NCBI GenBank assembly: GCA_963743595.1
Contig: CAVURW010000166.1
Coordinates: forward strand, 1 to 43,082
Length of the DNA: 43,082 bases
Direction: 5' to 3'
Source: CAVURW01 sp963743595
GTDB taxonomy: Bacteria > Verrucomicrobiota > Verrucomicrobiia > Methylacidiphilales > UBA1321
The notes beneath the pieces are model-generated. The model was given only the letters and a program-made list of their open reading frames with translations, made no database searches and was not told the origin of the DNA. Positions 8,497 to 17,745 of this stretch are shown one piece after another (position 1 is the stretch's first letter; each line of letters starts with the position of its first letter). The position numbers were made by a program, and so were the translations under genes.

Positions 8497-8764
8497 TGGA
8501 AGATCTCAGAAGATGACGAAGGACGACCTTTTGTTAGCAGTCGTGGCGGACAAGAGGAGGTAAAAAGAGAGGCTGTTTTCCTTTTCTCAAGAACTCGTCC
8601 CTGTCGTGAGTGGAGAGAACGCAGTTCCAGACTTGCTGCAATCCCATCGGCTGACAGACATTTCTCACAACGATCCTCCGAAATTAGTGGCAAATCTGGT
8701 GTCAAAAAGCAGGAAAAAAGAAGTAAAGTGCTCGAGGTGGGCAATCGAACCACAGCAAGTCCAT
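8497..8764. promoter_or_regulatory. divergent promoter region of GH27 and regulator
   Basis: The 268-bp space between the outward-facing GH27 and regulator genes must hold both promoters. The ATGTTT/AAACAT palindrome found before the two lyase genes was not seen here. No clear -35/-10 pair or riboswitch could be assigned by eye. A frame from GTG 8606 continuous with the regulator runs through it but looks non-coding in content. Confidence 0.4.
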
Positions 8765-9991
8765 ATGCAAATAACTAAGGTCACGTTCCCTGAGGATTCC
8801 CTTCATGGACAGGCCGAGATTCGAAGACTCAGCCTGGCGAAACGGCGTATCGCTATCATAGGCTTAAATATTCTGGATGATCATTCTCCTGTAATCATAG
8901 CCGCTTTGCGTCGACGTTTGGCTGTTCAAACAGATTGGCAAGTCATCTTTACATCGGAGGCATATTACGAGTCGATTCAACTTGCTGAGCGACTGGGAAG
9001 CGATGGGATTCTCGCCAGGATTGTGACGGATAAGATGGCAGAAGAAGCACTGAAGGTTACCTGTCCCGTAGTGAACATTTCGTCTTTATTGGAGAATCCG
9101 GGTGTGCCGACCGTCCGACGAGATGATCGAAATATTGGTGAATTGTGTGCGAAGCACCTTTTAGACCGGGGCTTCGAGCGGTTCGGAATCCTCACAGAAT
9201 CGCTAAATGATTGGTGTTTTCGTTCGTCTGAGGAGGGCTTCCTGGACGAGCTGAAACGGTCGGGCAAGAACAAGTCGGTTTCCAGATTCGGGTTAGATCG
9301 ATCCTCGCAACTGGGGAATTGTTCCGAGTTACGTCATTGGCTGCATTGTTTCCAGAGACCTTTTGCCCTGGTGCTGGTCGGGGATCGTTTTGCGTTCGAC
9401 GTCTTAAATCTTTGCAAAGCAGAGGGGTTTATCATTCCAAGGGATGTCGGGATCGTTACCACAGCGAGCCACGCGCCCTATTTGGCACCCTGCAATCCCA
9501 CGATCACTCACCCAGAGCCCGATGGGGAATGGATCATCAATCCGGCCTGCGATTATCTGGCTGAATTGATAGACAATCCGGCCGTGACTCGGCGATCCAT
9601 CGAGTGTCCCGTGCCTAGGCTGGTGATAGGGGAGTCATCGAACACGTTGGCTGTGGATGATCCGGTTACTCGGATCGCATTGGACTTCCTAGAGGCGTCG
9701 TTCCAGCTGGGAATCAATGTATCCGACGTGGTTCGCAAAACTGGTGTATCCCGACGCTTTGTTGAACGCCGATTTCTGGCTTCGACGGGAAAATCTATTC
9801 ATGAGTTTTTAACGGAACGGCGCTTGGCTCTGGCAAAGGAACTTCTTGCGAGTTCACCAAAGGAAAAACTAAGCACCGTGGCTACGATGGTGGGATTTCG
9901 TGAGGAGCAGGCTTTTCGGGCAGCATTTATTCGACTGACCGGGGCAACCCCATCCGCTTGGCAGAAGAATTATCGGACATCAAAACAGTAG
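8765..9991 (+). CDS. XylR/AraC-type transcriptional regulator with LacI-like sensor domain
   Basis: From ATG 8765 the product has 408 residues. The N-terminal two-thirds resemble the periplasmic-binding-protein fold used by LacI and XylR sensors (RIAIIGLNILDD, ADGILAR-like and GERFAF-like segments), without an N-terminal helix-turn-helix. The last 100 residues form a two-helix-turn-helix AraC domain (INVSDVVRKTGVSRRFVERR, then VATMVGFREEQAFRAAF and the ending TGATPSAWQ). This layout matches XylR-like sugar regulators, common near polysaccharide-degradation genes in Verrucomicrobiota. The frame is open upstream to 8606, but homology begins only after 8765. It probably senses a sugar released by the cluster and activates the divergent GH27 gene and the lyase genes. 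Confidence 0.85.
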   Translation: MQITKVTFPEDSLHGQAEIRRLSLAKRRIAIIGLNILDDHSPVIIAALRRRLAVQTDWQVIFTSEAYYESIQLAERLGSDGILARIVTDKMAEEALKVTCPVVNISSLLENPGVPTVRRDDRNIGELCAKHLLDRGFERFGILTESLNDWCFRSSEEGFLDELKRSGKNKSVSRFGLDRSSQLGNCSELRHWLHCFQRPFALVLVGDRFAFDVLNLCKAEGFIIPRDVGIVTTASHAPYLAPCNPTITHPEPDGEWIINPACDYLAELIDNPAVTRRSIECPVPRLVIGESSNTLAVDDPVTRIALDFLEASFQLGINVSDVVRKTGVSRRFVERRFLASTGKSIHEFLTERRLALAKELLASSPKEKLSTVATMVGFREEQAFRAAFIRLTGATPSAWQKNYRTSKQ

Positions 9992-10021
9992 TTCAGGGTA
10001 ATTCGGTTACGCATTTTTACA

Positions 10022-10048
10022 GGGATAGATGATATATCCTCATTTTTT
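10022..10048 (+). terminator. candidate terminator after the regulator gene
   Basis: A short stem, GGATA (10023-10027) with TATCC (10035-10039), is followed by TCATTTTTT, a six-T run. It stands about 30 bp after the regulator stop on the same strand. The stem is weak (5 bp), so termination efficiency is uncertain. Confidence 0.35.
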
Positions 10049-10083
10049 CTGAAATATATTGTCGCAATTCCATCGGAATCGAG

Positions 10084-10123
10084 CGCAAAACCATTGATGT
10101 TTTCTTCAAACATTTCTTTTGCG
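10084..10123. promoter_or_regulatory. nested palindromic operator candidate upstream of lyase 1
   Basis: An exact inverted repeat ATGTTT (10097-10102), spacer TCTTC, AAACAT (10108-10113) is nested within a wider repeat CGCAAAA (10084-10090) / TTTTGCG (10117-10123) with almost the same centre. It lies about 100 bp before the lyase 1 start. The same core recurs before the paralogous lyase at 22775-22797, which suggests a shared transcription-factor site. Confidence 0.55.
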
Positions 10124-10210
10124 TCTCAATCCTTTGGGTAATAGTCCTGTTCATGTCCCAAGCAGCCTAATTGGCTCGATAGCGTTGCCCGAACCTTGAA
10201 GACCTCCGAT

Positions 10211-13200
10211 ATGTTCCTCACTAGTCCTCTTGCTAAAATATTGCCGCTTGCGAGTTTGATCGTAACGGTCACGTCCGCTTGCGCAATCGGTGGAACACCC
10301 GAAGAGGATCAAGCCGCACAGACAGATCCGATCGTAAAGGCCTCCGCTTACGGCGATAAACTGGTGTGGTCCTACAGTCAGCCCGACTCGTATACGCCCT
10401 TGCCCTGGACCCTGTTTAAGCCGACGGACTTTGCGCCTCTGCCCGACCCGTTCGATGGGACTGGGGTAACCTCAGTTGGAGACTTGCCGCCGAGTGGTGT
10501 GCATCCACGGATCTTTTTTTCCCGAGAGGACATTCCAGCTCTGCGACAGCGGTTTAAGGAAAGCAAGGCGGCTCAGATTGCGTGGCGAAATGTGATCTGC
10601 TTTTGCAATGCTTTGAAACTGACCTACGACGAGAAGGCCGACTACGCCCAGCCCGATTTGCAGAAGGGGAATTTTGGGGCGCACGGCCCGATATTACTCA
10701 TGCGAATTGGCGGCTATAAAAACCGCGAGGATTACTTCACGGAATTGGCACAGGGGCAACGTCCGAAGAGTAACTTTATGTGGTATCAGGGTATGGTTCC
10801 TGAAGCGTTCCGTTGCTTGATCGAAGATGACGCAGTGGGTGGAAAGAAGGTCGCCGCCGCTGTAACGACTGCGGTTCAAATTGACAATGAAGGCTGGGGC
10901 GAGCACGCGAAATTTTCGGCAGATGGCAAACCTCCTCACCTAGTGAATTTCCCCCCACGTGGTAACGGAATGGGTTTGCGGGATGAAAACGAGGCTGTGG
11001 GGATGCTCTATGATTTCGCCTACAATTGGATGACGCCGGAACAGCGGCAAATCGTGCACGACAGTCTGGTCCTGCGATCGGCCTGGGAAGACAATTATGG
11101 AACCTTTAACGACGCGGAGACCAGTCGAAGTAATTTCGCCACGTTTTCGCACTTCGTTCTGGATTCCATGGCGATCGAGGGCGAGTCGGGGTTCAACGAC
11201 CTGAAGCTCAGAGGGGTTTATCGGGGCTGGCGAAATTTTTATTCCACTTCGTTTTTCAAAAGTGGGGCGATTTTTGAAGGCGAAGGCAAGTCATTGCTCG
11301 GAATGGATTCATGCGTTGCATTCAGTCGTTGCGCCAAGAAATACGGGTGGGAACCCCTGACGTGGCACCCCACGCCACAACATCATTTTGGCACCTTCGA
11401 GCCCATGTCCATGGATCCGTCCCAGGACGGATTTGTGAAGTTCGACCTGCTCGGCGGGGTTAATAGCGACCCCTGCAAGCCCGACGATTTGATGATCGCT
11501 CACTACCTTTACCCAAACAACAAGGCTCTGGATTTTGTGTACCGGACCGTTGTCGGAGATGACTACGAAAACGTACCTAATGCGATCAACGGGCCGCAAA
11601 ACGATGTGATCCTGTCTGCGCTCTACGCCACGGATTACGATCCCCAAAACACACCTGAAAAAATAGGGTTGCCCAATACCTTTTTCTGCGGGCAACGGGC
11701 GATGATGATCTCCCGAAGTGGATGGGAGAAGGACGCGTCGTTACTCACCTTTCACGAGCGCGGTGCGAGTGGCGGACATCCGTACCGGGATCGCAACGGC
11801 ATCATGTTTGCAGGCAAGGGGCGACCGTGGATTACGATCCCCACTCGGAGTGGTGAGGTGAATGGCTGGAGGTGCAACACCGTACAAATTGATGGTTGCG
11901 AGCCGAATAATTCCACACCAGGACGAGTGGTGGATTTCCAGGATAATCCAAACGCCACCTTCATCGTGGGCGACTCCAAATACTCTTGGGACTGGAGTTG
12001 GCTACGGGTCAATAAGACTCGGGATGATCAGTTTGTGACGCGAGATAGACTTAAATCTGGCGAGCCCTTGGATTTTGGTCCGGCCATGAAACCCGTTACG
12101 CAATGTTTCAATGACTTTGCTTACACCAAGATTCACACACCTGAATACGACCGCCCCCTAAAAGAAGAGCCGGATTGGATTCACCTGGAGGGATACATCA
12201 GTCCCTACTTGCGAATGGTCAATACGCCCGTGCTGAAGTCCTTTCGCACCGCAGGAATTGTCCGAGGTCCCCATCCTTACGCGATTATTGTTGATGACTT
12301 TCAGCGGGATGCGTTCCCGGCCAAGTACAACTGGAACCTGACTCTGATGCCAGACGTGGTTGCCGCGAAGGATCCAGGATTGCTGCAGGGCGATCTCTTG
12401 GTGTCGGGGCAAGATAGCCTGAATCCGGACGGAAGCATCAAACCCGGAGCGCCGGCATTGTTAATTCGCCCGCTGGATGTAAAGGGCCATGCGCAGATTC
12501 CCCACCTGGAAGTTCGCGAGACGGACTTAGCTCCCAACCAAAAGACGAGATCAAAAGCGCCATTCGTGGTCTTTTCAACCGTAGCTCCCAGCCCAGACTT
12601 TAAGGTGATGCTTTACGCATTTCGCCAAGGGGAACCTCTGCCCTTTACAAGCCCGTTGGGCTCCCAACACATGACCGTACAGTTTCCAGATCAATCCGAT
12701 CAGTTGGTATTTTCAGCCAGCGACTCTGGAAAAACCAACGTAACGGTGACTCGAAACGGCGAGACATTAGTGGCGATGGATAAACCGGTTCCCTCCTTGA
12801 ACGATCCAGATTCCGATGCCCTAACCGCAAGCCTGCGCGAGTTGCCAGCTAAGGTGGACCAAGCAAGGGCCTGGGATCCCGGCCAGATTCCCGGACTGGT
12901 GGCTTCATGGCCCTTGAATGCGATTTCAACGAATGGTTTGTCTGCTGATCAACCCGAAGTTCCTGCGTTTGGTGCGCAAGGTGCCACAATCGAGGAGACG
13001 TCGATTGGGAAGGCCGCGCGGTTTGATTCAGACGGCGGATTAGCCCCCTTCAAATCAATCGGTAAACTAGCTAATCCCTGCTCCTTCTCGTTTTGGGCGA
13101 AATCAGACAAAGGGCCTAACGAGCATTTGCTGAATATCGGAGATTTTGGCATGGAAATTATCCAAGGTTCCATGTGGGTATCAGCATCCCATCAAATCAA

Positions 13201-13480
13201 CTTTGCCCGGCCCATTGCTGTGGGAATGCTCGAGGACTGGACCCATTACGCCGTGGTGATGGAGGGTGACAAAGTAACGATGTACTGCAATGGACGCCTG
13301 CTGTTTTCAAAGGAAGGAGATCGACCTTTTCAGCCTGGGAATGATGTGAAACTCGGGCAAAAATTCAACGGAGTGTTCAAGGATCTTCGCATTTACAACA
13401 CCGCTTTGGATGCCGACACCGTGAGGAAGCTCTACATCAAAGGCTACTACCTATCGAGTACGTCAAGTCTACAAAATTAA
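10211..13480 (+). CDS. heparinase II/III-like polysaccharide lyase with C-terminal LamG domain (lyase 1)
   Basis: From ATG 10211 the product has 1089 residues and an export signal (LPLASLIVTVTSACA). A helical toroid region begins near HPRIFFSREDIPALRQR, continues through DNYGTFNDAETSRSNFATF, and is followed by the beta-sandwich motif GGHPYRDRNGIMFAGKGRPW typical of heparinase II/III-like lyases (alginate, heparin, ulvan and related). After about residue 890 comes a concanavalin/LamG-like domain (LVASWPLNA ... KDLRIYNTALDADTVRKLY), probably carbohydrate-binding. It should cleave a uronic-acid polysaccharide by beta-elimination; the substrate is not predictable by eye. It is a paralogue of the gene at 22858, which lacks the LamG tail. 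The frame extends five codons upstream to TTG 10196. The SGNH esterase gene starts 15 bp downstream, an operon-like spacing. Confidence 0.82.
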   Translation: MFLTSPLAKILPLASLIVTVTSACAIGGTPEEDQAAQTDPIVKASAYGDKLVWSYSQPDSYTPLPWTLFKPTDFAPLPDPFDGTGVTSVGDLPPSGVHPRIFFSREDIPALRQRFKESKAAQIAWRNVICFCNALKLTYDEKADYAQPDLQKGNFGAHGPILLMRIGGYKNREDYFTELAQGQRPKSNFMWYQGMVPEAFRCLIEDDAVGGKKVAAAVTTAVQIDNEGWGEHAKFSADGKPPHLVNFPPRGNGMGLRDENEAVGMLYDFAYNWMTPEQRQIVHDSLVLRSAWEDNYGTFNDAETSRSNFATFSHFVLDSMAIEGESGFNDLKLRGVYRGWRNFYSTSFFKSGAIFEGEGKSLLGMDSCVAFSRCAKKYGWEPLTWHPTPQHHFGTFEPMSMDPSQDGFVKFDLLGGVNSDPCKPDDLMIAHYLYPNNKALDFVYRTVVGDDYENVPNAINGPQNDVILSALYATDYDPQNTPEKIGLPNTFFCGQRAMMISRSGWEKDASLLTFHERGASGGHPYRDRNGIMFAGKGRPWITIPTRSGEVNGWRCNTVQIDGCEPNNSTPGRVVDFQDNPNATFIVGDSKYSWDWSWLRVNKTRDDQFVTRDRLKSGEPLDFGPAMKPVTQCFNDFAYTKIHTPEYDRPLKEEPDWIHLEGYISPYLRMVNTPVLKSFRTAGIVRGPHPYAIIVDDFQRDAFPAKYNWNLTLMPDVVAAKDPGLLQGDLLVSGQDSLNPDGSIKPGAPALLIRPLDVKGHAQIPHLEVRETDLAPNQKTRSKAPFVVFSTVAPSPDFKVMLYAFRQGEPLPFTSPLGSQHMTVQFPDQSDQLVFSASDSGKTNVTVTRNGETLVAMDKPVPSLNDPDSDALTASLRELPAKVDQARAWDPGQIPGLVASWPLNAISTNGLSADQPEVPAFGAQGATIEETSIGKAARFDSDGGLAPFKSIGKLANPCSFSFWAKSDKGPNEHLLNIGDFGMEIIQGSMWVSASHQINFARPIAVGMLEDWTHYAVVMEGDKVTMYCNGRLLFSKEGDRPFQPGNDVKLGQKFNGVFKDLRIYNTALDADTVRKLYIKGYYLSSTSSLQN

Positions 13481-13495
13481 CAACAGTCTACCTTT

Positions 13496-14251
13496 ATGAA
13501 ATTATTAACGAGTCTCTATTGCTTCACTCTATTGAGCGTCTTCAGCCAATTAGTTGCGCAGGAAACCCTTTGGCCCAGTCCGCCGTTCCCCCCAGCAACT
13601 CCAAGTGGTGCAAATCCCACCACCATCGCCGCGCCTCAAGGAGGCTGGTTCGAAATGGTCCGGAAAAACTTTGCAATGAGCAAATTGAAGCAAATAGATC
13701 TGATTTTCGATGGCGATTCCATTACGGCGGGATGGGGTGGAAAGGGAAAACAGATTTGGGATAAGTACTATGGGACCCGCAATGCGTTTAATTTCGGGAT
13801 TAGCGGTGACCAAATCGAAAATGTCCTCTGGCGTCTGAAGGTCGGTCAGGTAGACGGGCTGAATCCTAAGCTGGTGGTTTTGATGATCGGAACTAACAAT
13901 TTTAAGACCTCAGATACCGATGAACAGATTGCCGAAGGAATTCATAACCTCTGGCGTGAATATACGACCCGCTTACCCAAGGCGAAGATTCTAGCATTAG
14001 GTATTTTTCCGCGAGCGGCTAAATCTTCTGATCCTTTCCGAGGTCGTGTCCTTCATATTAACCAACTACTGGCAAGTTTTCGCGACAACCCACAAGTGAC
14101 TTTCCTAGATATTGGAAGCAAGTTTTTGGACTCCCAAGGCGATATATCACCCGATATTCTTTCAGATTTCGTTCACCCTACAGATAAAGGCTATCAGATT
14201 TGGGCCGATGCAATAGAGGCCGAAGTAAAGAAAGTTCTTCCTGGAAACTAA
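13496..14251 (+). CDS. SGNH/GDSL esterase, exported
   Basis: The 251-residue protein starts with a signal peptide (MKLLTSLYCFTLLSVFSQLVAQ). It shows all four SGNH blocks: GDSIT with nucleophile S75, the Gly in FGISGDQ, GTNN (131-134), and DFVHP with D223 and H226. It is close to the platelet-activating-factor acetylhydrolase type often found as a carbohydrate esterase. In this setting it most likely removes acetyl or other ester groups from the polysaccharide so that the lyases can act. It lies 15 bp after lyase 1 and 10-34 bp before the pectate-lyase-fold gene, so the three probably form one transcript. Confidence 0.88.
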   Translation: MKLLTSLYCFTLLSVFSQLVAQETLWPSPPFPPATPSGANPTTIAAPQGGWFEMVRKNFAMSKLKQIDLIFDGDSITAGWGGKGKQIWDKYYGTRNAFNFGISGDQIENVLWRLKVGQVDGLNPKLVVLMIGTNNFKTSDTDEQIAEGIHNLWREYTTRLPKAKILALGIFPRAAKSSDPFRGRVLHINQLLASFRDNPQVTFLDIGSKFLDSQGDISPDILSDFVHPTDKGYQIWADAIEAEVKKVLPGN

Positions 14252-14285
14252 ATGATTAGCAATGACGCTTCAATTTCCTTTTAAT

Positions 14286-17045
14286 ATGAACAATATAATA
14301 CATTCCGGATTTTTTGGTATTAATAGGACGTCTTGGAAGCGGGCTTTCTCACTCTTTAGCCTAATACTCTTGTCTGTAGCTGTCTCTCCTGTGCTGGCCC
14401 AGCTTCCTCCCGTACCTTCAGACGAACTAACATACCTTGGATTGGCCGGAAACTACCACGTCTCGGACTTGCAAAATAAAAAATTAGCGGAGCTTGGTTA
14501 CGTGGATGTCACTGCCCCTCCCTTCAGCGCAGATCCCACAGGAAATAATGATTGCACTACAATTATCCAGACGGCGATCTACTTTGCTCGTGAAAACCAA
14601 ATGGTCCTTTATTTTCCGCCCGGCACCTACTTGGTTTCTAATACCTTGAACTGCCCGGCGGGACAATATCCTGCTAATGGGAGAACCGTTGCTCGCAACC
14701 GTTACTACCCATGCGTACTTCTTGGCTCTAGTCAAGGTGCAGCAACGTTAATCTTGAAGCCAAATACCTTCACAACTTCTGCAAATCCGCAACCGGTAGT
14801 AAATTTTTTCTCTTGGGACACGAATATCTCAGATTACCCCGCAAATCCGACTGCTCCCATCCTTCAGAATAATGTGAATTTCAACCAAATGTTTAAGGGA
14901 ATCAACATTACCATTGGCTCGGACAATTCCGGAGCGGAGGGTATCAGTATGCAGGCCGCACAGGGCACCAGCATCCAGGATGTGACGATTGATGCGACCA
15001 ATGGTTACTGCGGGGTCCAAGGCGGAGCGGGCTCTGGAGGCAGCGATTTCAACGTTACAGTAAAAGGTGGACAAGTCGGAGTCTACTTCAACGCAGCCCA
15101 ACCTGCGCCCACAATCGGCAATTTTACCTTAACGAACCAATCTAAGAACGCCATTTATTATGCTGGCCGTCAGGCGCTTACGGTTGTCGGCTGCAATATT
15201 CAATTCAACGGAACTGGACAAGCCGTTGTCGCTGGGAGCTCGACACAGAATTTTCCGCAGGGAGAGTTGAGCATGATCGATTCGACAATCACCTTGTCAA
15301 ATAATCAGACGGTCTTTGGAGGCACAAGCAATGCCTACCTTAATAATGTATACATCAAAGGCTCAAATACGCTGGCCAAGTGGGGTAGTACGAATGTGAG
15401 CCTGCCAGGCGGTGGCTCTGGATGGGTACAGATTCAGCAATATGCGCATCAACAGGCGTCAGAGCCGCAGACCTTTACGAATGGGACTTTCACCTATTCC
15501 TCACCTATATATCTGAATGGCAGCGTACAAGGCACCGATTTATTAACTACCCAGACTGTCTCTGCTCCACCATCGAACCTACTTAGTAAACATATCTGGG
15601 GAGATAATTTTCCTATTTTAAATTTAGATGATGTAAATAGCCCCACTTTCAACGCTACTTATATCAATGTTAAGGACTATGGAGCTCTTGGGGATGGTGC
15701 ATCAGATGACACGACAGAAATTCAGCAAGCCATTAACGATGCGAGTCAGCAGAATAAGATCATTTTTTTGCCCAAAGGATATTACGAAGTTTTACAGACT
15801 CTAAATCTTCCCGCCAATACCCAACTCCTGGGCACCTATCTCTGCTACAGTATCATTCAGGCAAAGACGGGAGGAAAATTCGATAATAGCAGTGCTCCAC
15901 AGCCGATTATTCAAACGGCAAACGATGCCAATGCAAACACAATTCTTGCTTTCTTGGGTCTCGATACTGCCAAGTCTGTGGGTGGTTACCTTCTCAATTG
16001 GGAGGCTGGATCTCAGTCAATCTTTAGATCTGTTCTGACCAATTATTCGATGAATAATAACCCTTATCTGAATGCACCTCTCGTGCTTATTACTGGAAAT
16101 GGGGGAGGCTCATGGTACAATTTTAACTCAGATACCTCTCATAATATGGGGCCTAATTATCGGCACATTTCTGTGCAGGGTACCAACCAGCCGCTCTATT
16201 TCTATCAATGCAATCCCGAGCATTCTCGAGGTAATTCCAACATGGATATTCTTAACTCGAAGGATGTCTATATTTACGGTCTGAAATCAGAGGGCAATCA
16301 GCCCATTTTGACGATTGAAAATAGCGATCAGGTCGCCGTTTATGGCTACGGTGGGAATGCGACTGCGCTGCCGTACCCTGGACCATTGCCCATACCAAGC
16401 CCCAATTTTGCTTCACTTTTTGTAATTTCAAATACCCCAGATTATCTATTGGCGAATCTGGTTGATAGCCCTCGAACTACAGGCGGAAGCTTGACCTATT
16501 ACGCCGGTGTGGGATTGACTCCCGACGTTTGGACCATGCTCTATGACTACAATGACATTAATGGTCAGTCGTACGGTACCCTAGACACCCCCAACGCCGA
16601 ACGTCCGGTATTGATCGAAATAGGTCTGATTGAATCTCCTACTCCGACACCCACGCCCACGCCAACTCCTTCAACCGCTCCGACACCAACTCCCTCAAGC
16701 GCCCCAACATCAACTCCCTCAAGCGCCCCAACACCGACGCCTTCAAGCGCTCCGACACCAACACTCACACTAACTCGTACGCCAAGCCCGACGCGACAGC
16801 CTACGGCCACTCCCGCTCCAACTGCGGTCCCAACCCGAACACCGACCCCGAAGGCGGTGCCCACTGAGCCACCACAGTCGCCAAGTCCCACGCCTGCACC
16901 GCAGACGCATACTCCGACCCCCAATCCGCGAGGGGCGCACAATCCTTGGCAATTACGCGATAGCCCGACGCCGACACCCGATCTCACCGATGCCACCTTT
17001 GATCTGCTGGGAGTCGCAAATCGAAATATCAAGATGCCTAATTAA
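14286..17045 (+). CDS. tandem pectate-lyase-superfamily beta-helix protein with Pro/Thr stalk
   Basis: The product has a signal peptide (FSLILLSVAVSPVLAQ) and two beta-helix modules. Each opens with the pectate-lyase-superfamily signature: FSADPTGNNDCTTIIQTAI ... VLYFPPGTYLV in the first, and VKDYGALGDGASDDTTEIQQ ... IIFLPKGYYEV in the second. This arrangement resembles GH55/GH28-like exo-acting glycanases and tail-spike lyases. After about residue 780 comes a TPTPSSAP-type repeat stalk and a short tail, suggesting surface display or a flexible linker. ATG 14262 is in frame and gives eight more residues; 14286 is preferred as closer to the signal peptide. Catalytic residues cannot be fixed by eye. 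It is probably cotranscribed with the esterase. Confidence 0.8.
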   Translation: MNNIIHSGFFGINRTSWKRAFSLFSLILLSVAVSPVLAQLPPVPSDELTYLGLAGNYHVSDLQNKKLAELGYVDVTAPPFSADPTGNNDCTTIIQTAIYFARENQMVLYFPPGTYLVSNTLNCPAGQYPANGRTVARNRYYPCVLLGSSQGAATLILKPNTFTTSANPQPVVNFFSWDTNISDYPANPTAPILQNNVNFNQMFKGINITIGSDNSGAEGISMQAAQGTSIQDVTIDATNGYCGVQGGAGSGGSDFNVTVKGGQVGVYFNAAQPAPTIGNFTLTNQSKNAIYYAGRQALTVVGCNIQFNGTGQAVVAGSSTQNFPQGELSMIDSTITLSNNQTVFGGTSNAYLNNVYIKGSNTLAKWGSTNVSLPGGGSGWVQIQQYAHQQASEPQTFTNGTFTYSSPIYLNGSVQGTDLLTTQTVSAPPSNLLSKHIWGDNFPILNLDDVNSPTFNATYINVKDYGALGDGASDDTTEIQQAINDASQQNKIIFLPKGYYEVLQTLNLPANTQLLGTYLCYSIIQAKTGGKFDNSSAPQPIIQTANDANANTILAFLGLDTAKSVGGYLLNWEAGSQSIFRSVLTNYSMNNNPYLNAPLVLITGNGGGSWYNFNSDTSHNMGPNYRHISVQGTNQPLYFYQCNPEHSRGNSNMDILNSKDVYIYGLKSEGNQPILTIENSDQVAVYGYGGNATALPYPGPLPIPSPNFASLFVISNTPDYLLANLVDSPRTTGGSLTYYAGVGLTPDVWTMLYDYNDINGQSYGTLDTPNAERPVLIEIGLIESPTPTPTPTPTPSTAPTPTPSSAPTSTPSSAPTPTPSSAPTPTLTLTRTPSPTRQPTATPAPTAVPTRTPTPKAVPTEPPQSPSPTPAPQTHTPTPNPRGAHNPWQLRDSPTPTPDLTDATFDLLGVANRNIKMPN
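16659..16754 (+). repeat. four 24-bp tandem units coding for TPTPSSAP
   Basis: In-frame units at 16659, 16683, 16707 and 16731 encode TPTPSTAP, TPTPSSAP, TSTPSSAP and TPTPSSAP. They lie within a longer Thr-Pro stalk. Such coding repeats can change number by slippage and alter stalk length without shifting frame. Confidence 0.85.
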
Positions 17046-17745
17046 AACACTTCTGCCCGAGTCGCCTTAATAAATGGTCTTTTCCTTTGATGCGCCACCA
17101 CCGCTTTGATCGATTTCGGCTCCGGAAGCCTAAACATACTCACGCTCAACAGGACAGGAAGTTAACTTTCTCGTTTGGATTCCCCGTCCCCCAAACCGGG
17201 AGCAGGGCCGAATATGGGAGCAGGCACTGGTCAGCCCTAAGATTGCCCGGAAGAGACGCGCAGGCGATGAGTACTACTACGATTAGGCGAAAGGTATATC
17301 AAACGATTCAAAAAGTTTTAGGAGATTTTACTGCTCTGGAAGTGTTTGGCTTGAATGAAAAACTCGCATGAGCGACATGGGCAAATCGAGAAACGTCTAA
17401 GCTTCAATTGAGCTAGGTCATGTTCGCGTTTCAATACTTTTGGCAGATGTTACATTGCGTTTCAATGTTTTAATTCGTATTCGCAGACGTTTCGAAGGCG
17501 TCCAGCAGCCGAAACGCAGTCATTTACTTCACCATGGAAAAAACGCTTAGCGGCCATCAATCTTTAGTGCCTGGAATTTTTTACCAAGGGAGTCTTTGAA
17601 GTGTGACGGTTTGTAACGAATGTTCTTGAACGGAATTTAAAGTGAGTTTATGTTCCAAATAGAACGCAATGATTGCAACGCATTGTAACTTAAGCCGCTC
17701 TTTCGAGGTCTGCCTCGGCCCCCTTCAACCAGCGAAGAAAAACAA
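17046..17745. promoter_or_regulatory. 700-bp gene-free region before the Verru_Chthon A-like gene
   Basis: No convincing gene is present; a 94-codon frame at 17087-17371 has a non-coding look in its first half. From 17390 to 17516 the GTTTC/GAAAC core recurs: GAAACG at 17390, the exact 10-mer GCGTTTCAAT at 17426 and 17457 (31 bp apart), CGTTTCG near 17488 and GAAACGC near 17511. Closer to the gene are the small palindrome GTTC-TT-GAAC near 17622 and GTTC-N6-GAAC near 17651. These may be operators for a LacI/AraC-type regulator. No promoter boxes could be fixed with confidence. Confidence 0.4.

Noticed and set aside
16565..17032. Minus-strand frame rich in Gly-Val repeats
   Set aside because: It is the complement of the Thr-Pro stalk repeat, not a separate protein.
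17087..17371. 94-codon plus-strand frame before the Verru_Chthon A-like gene
   Set aside because: Composition is not protein-like, there is no ribosome site and no recognised motif.
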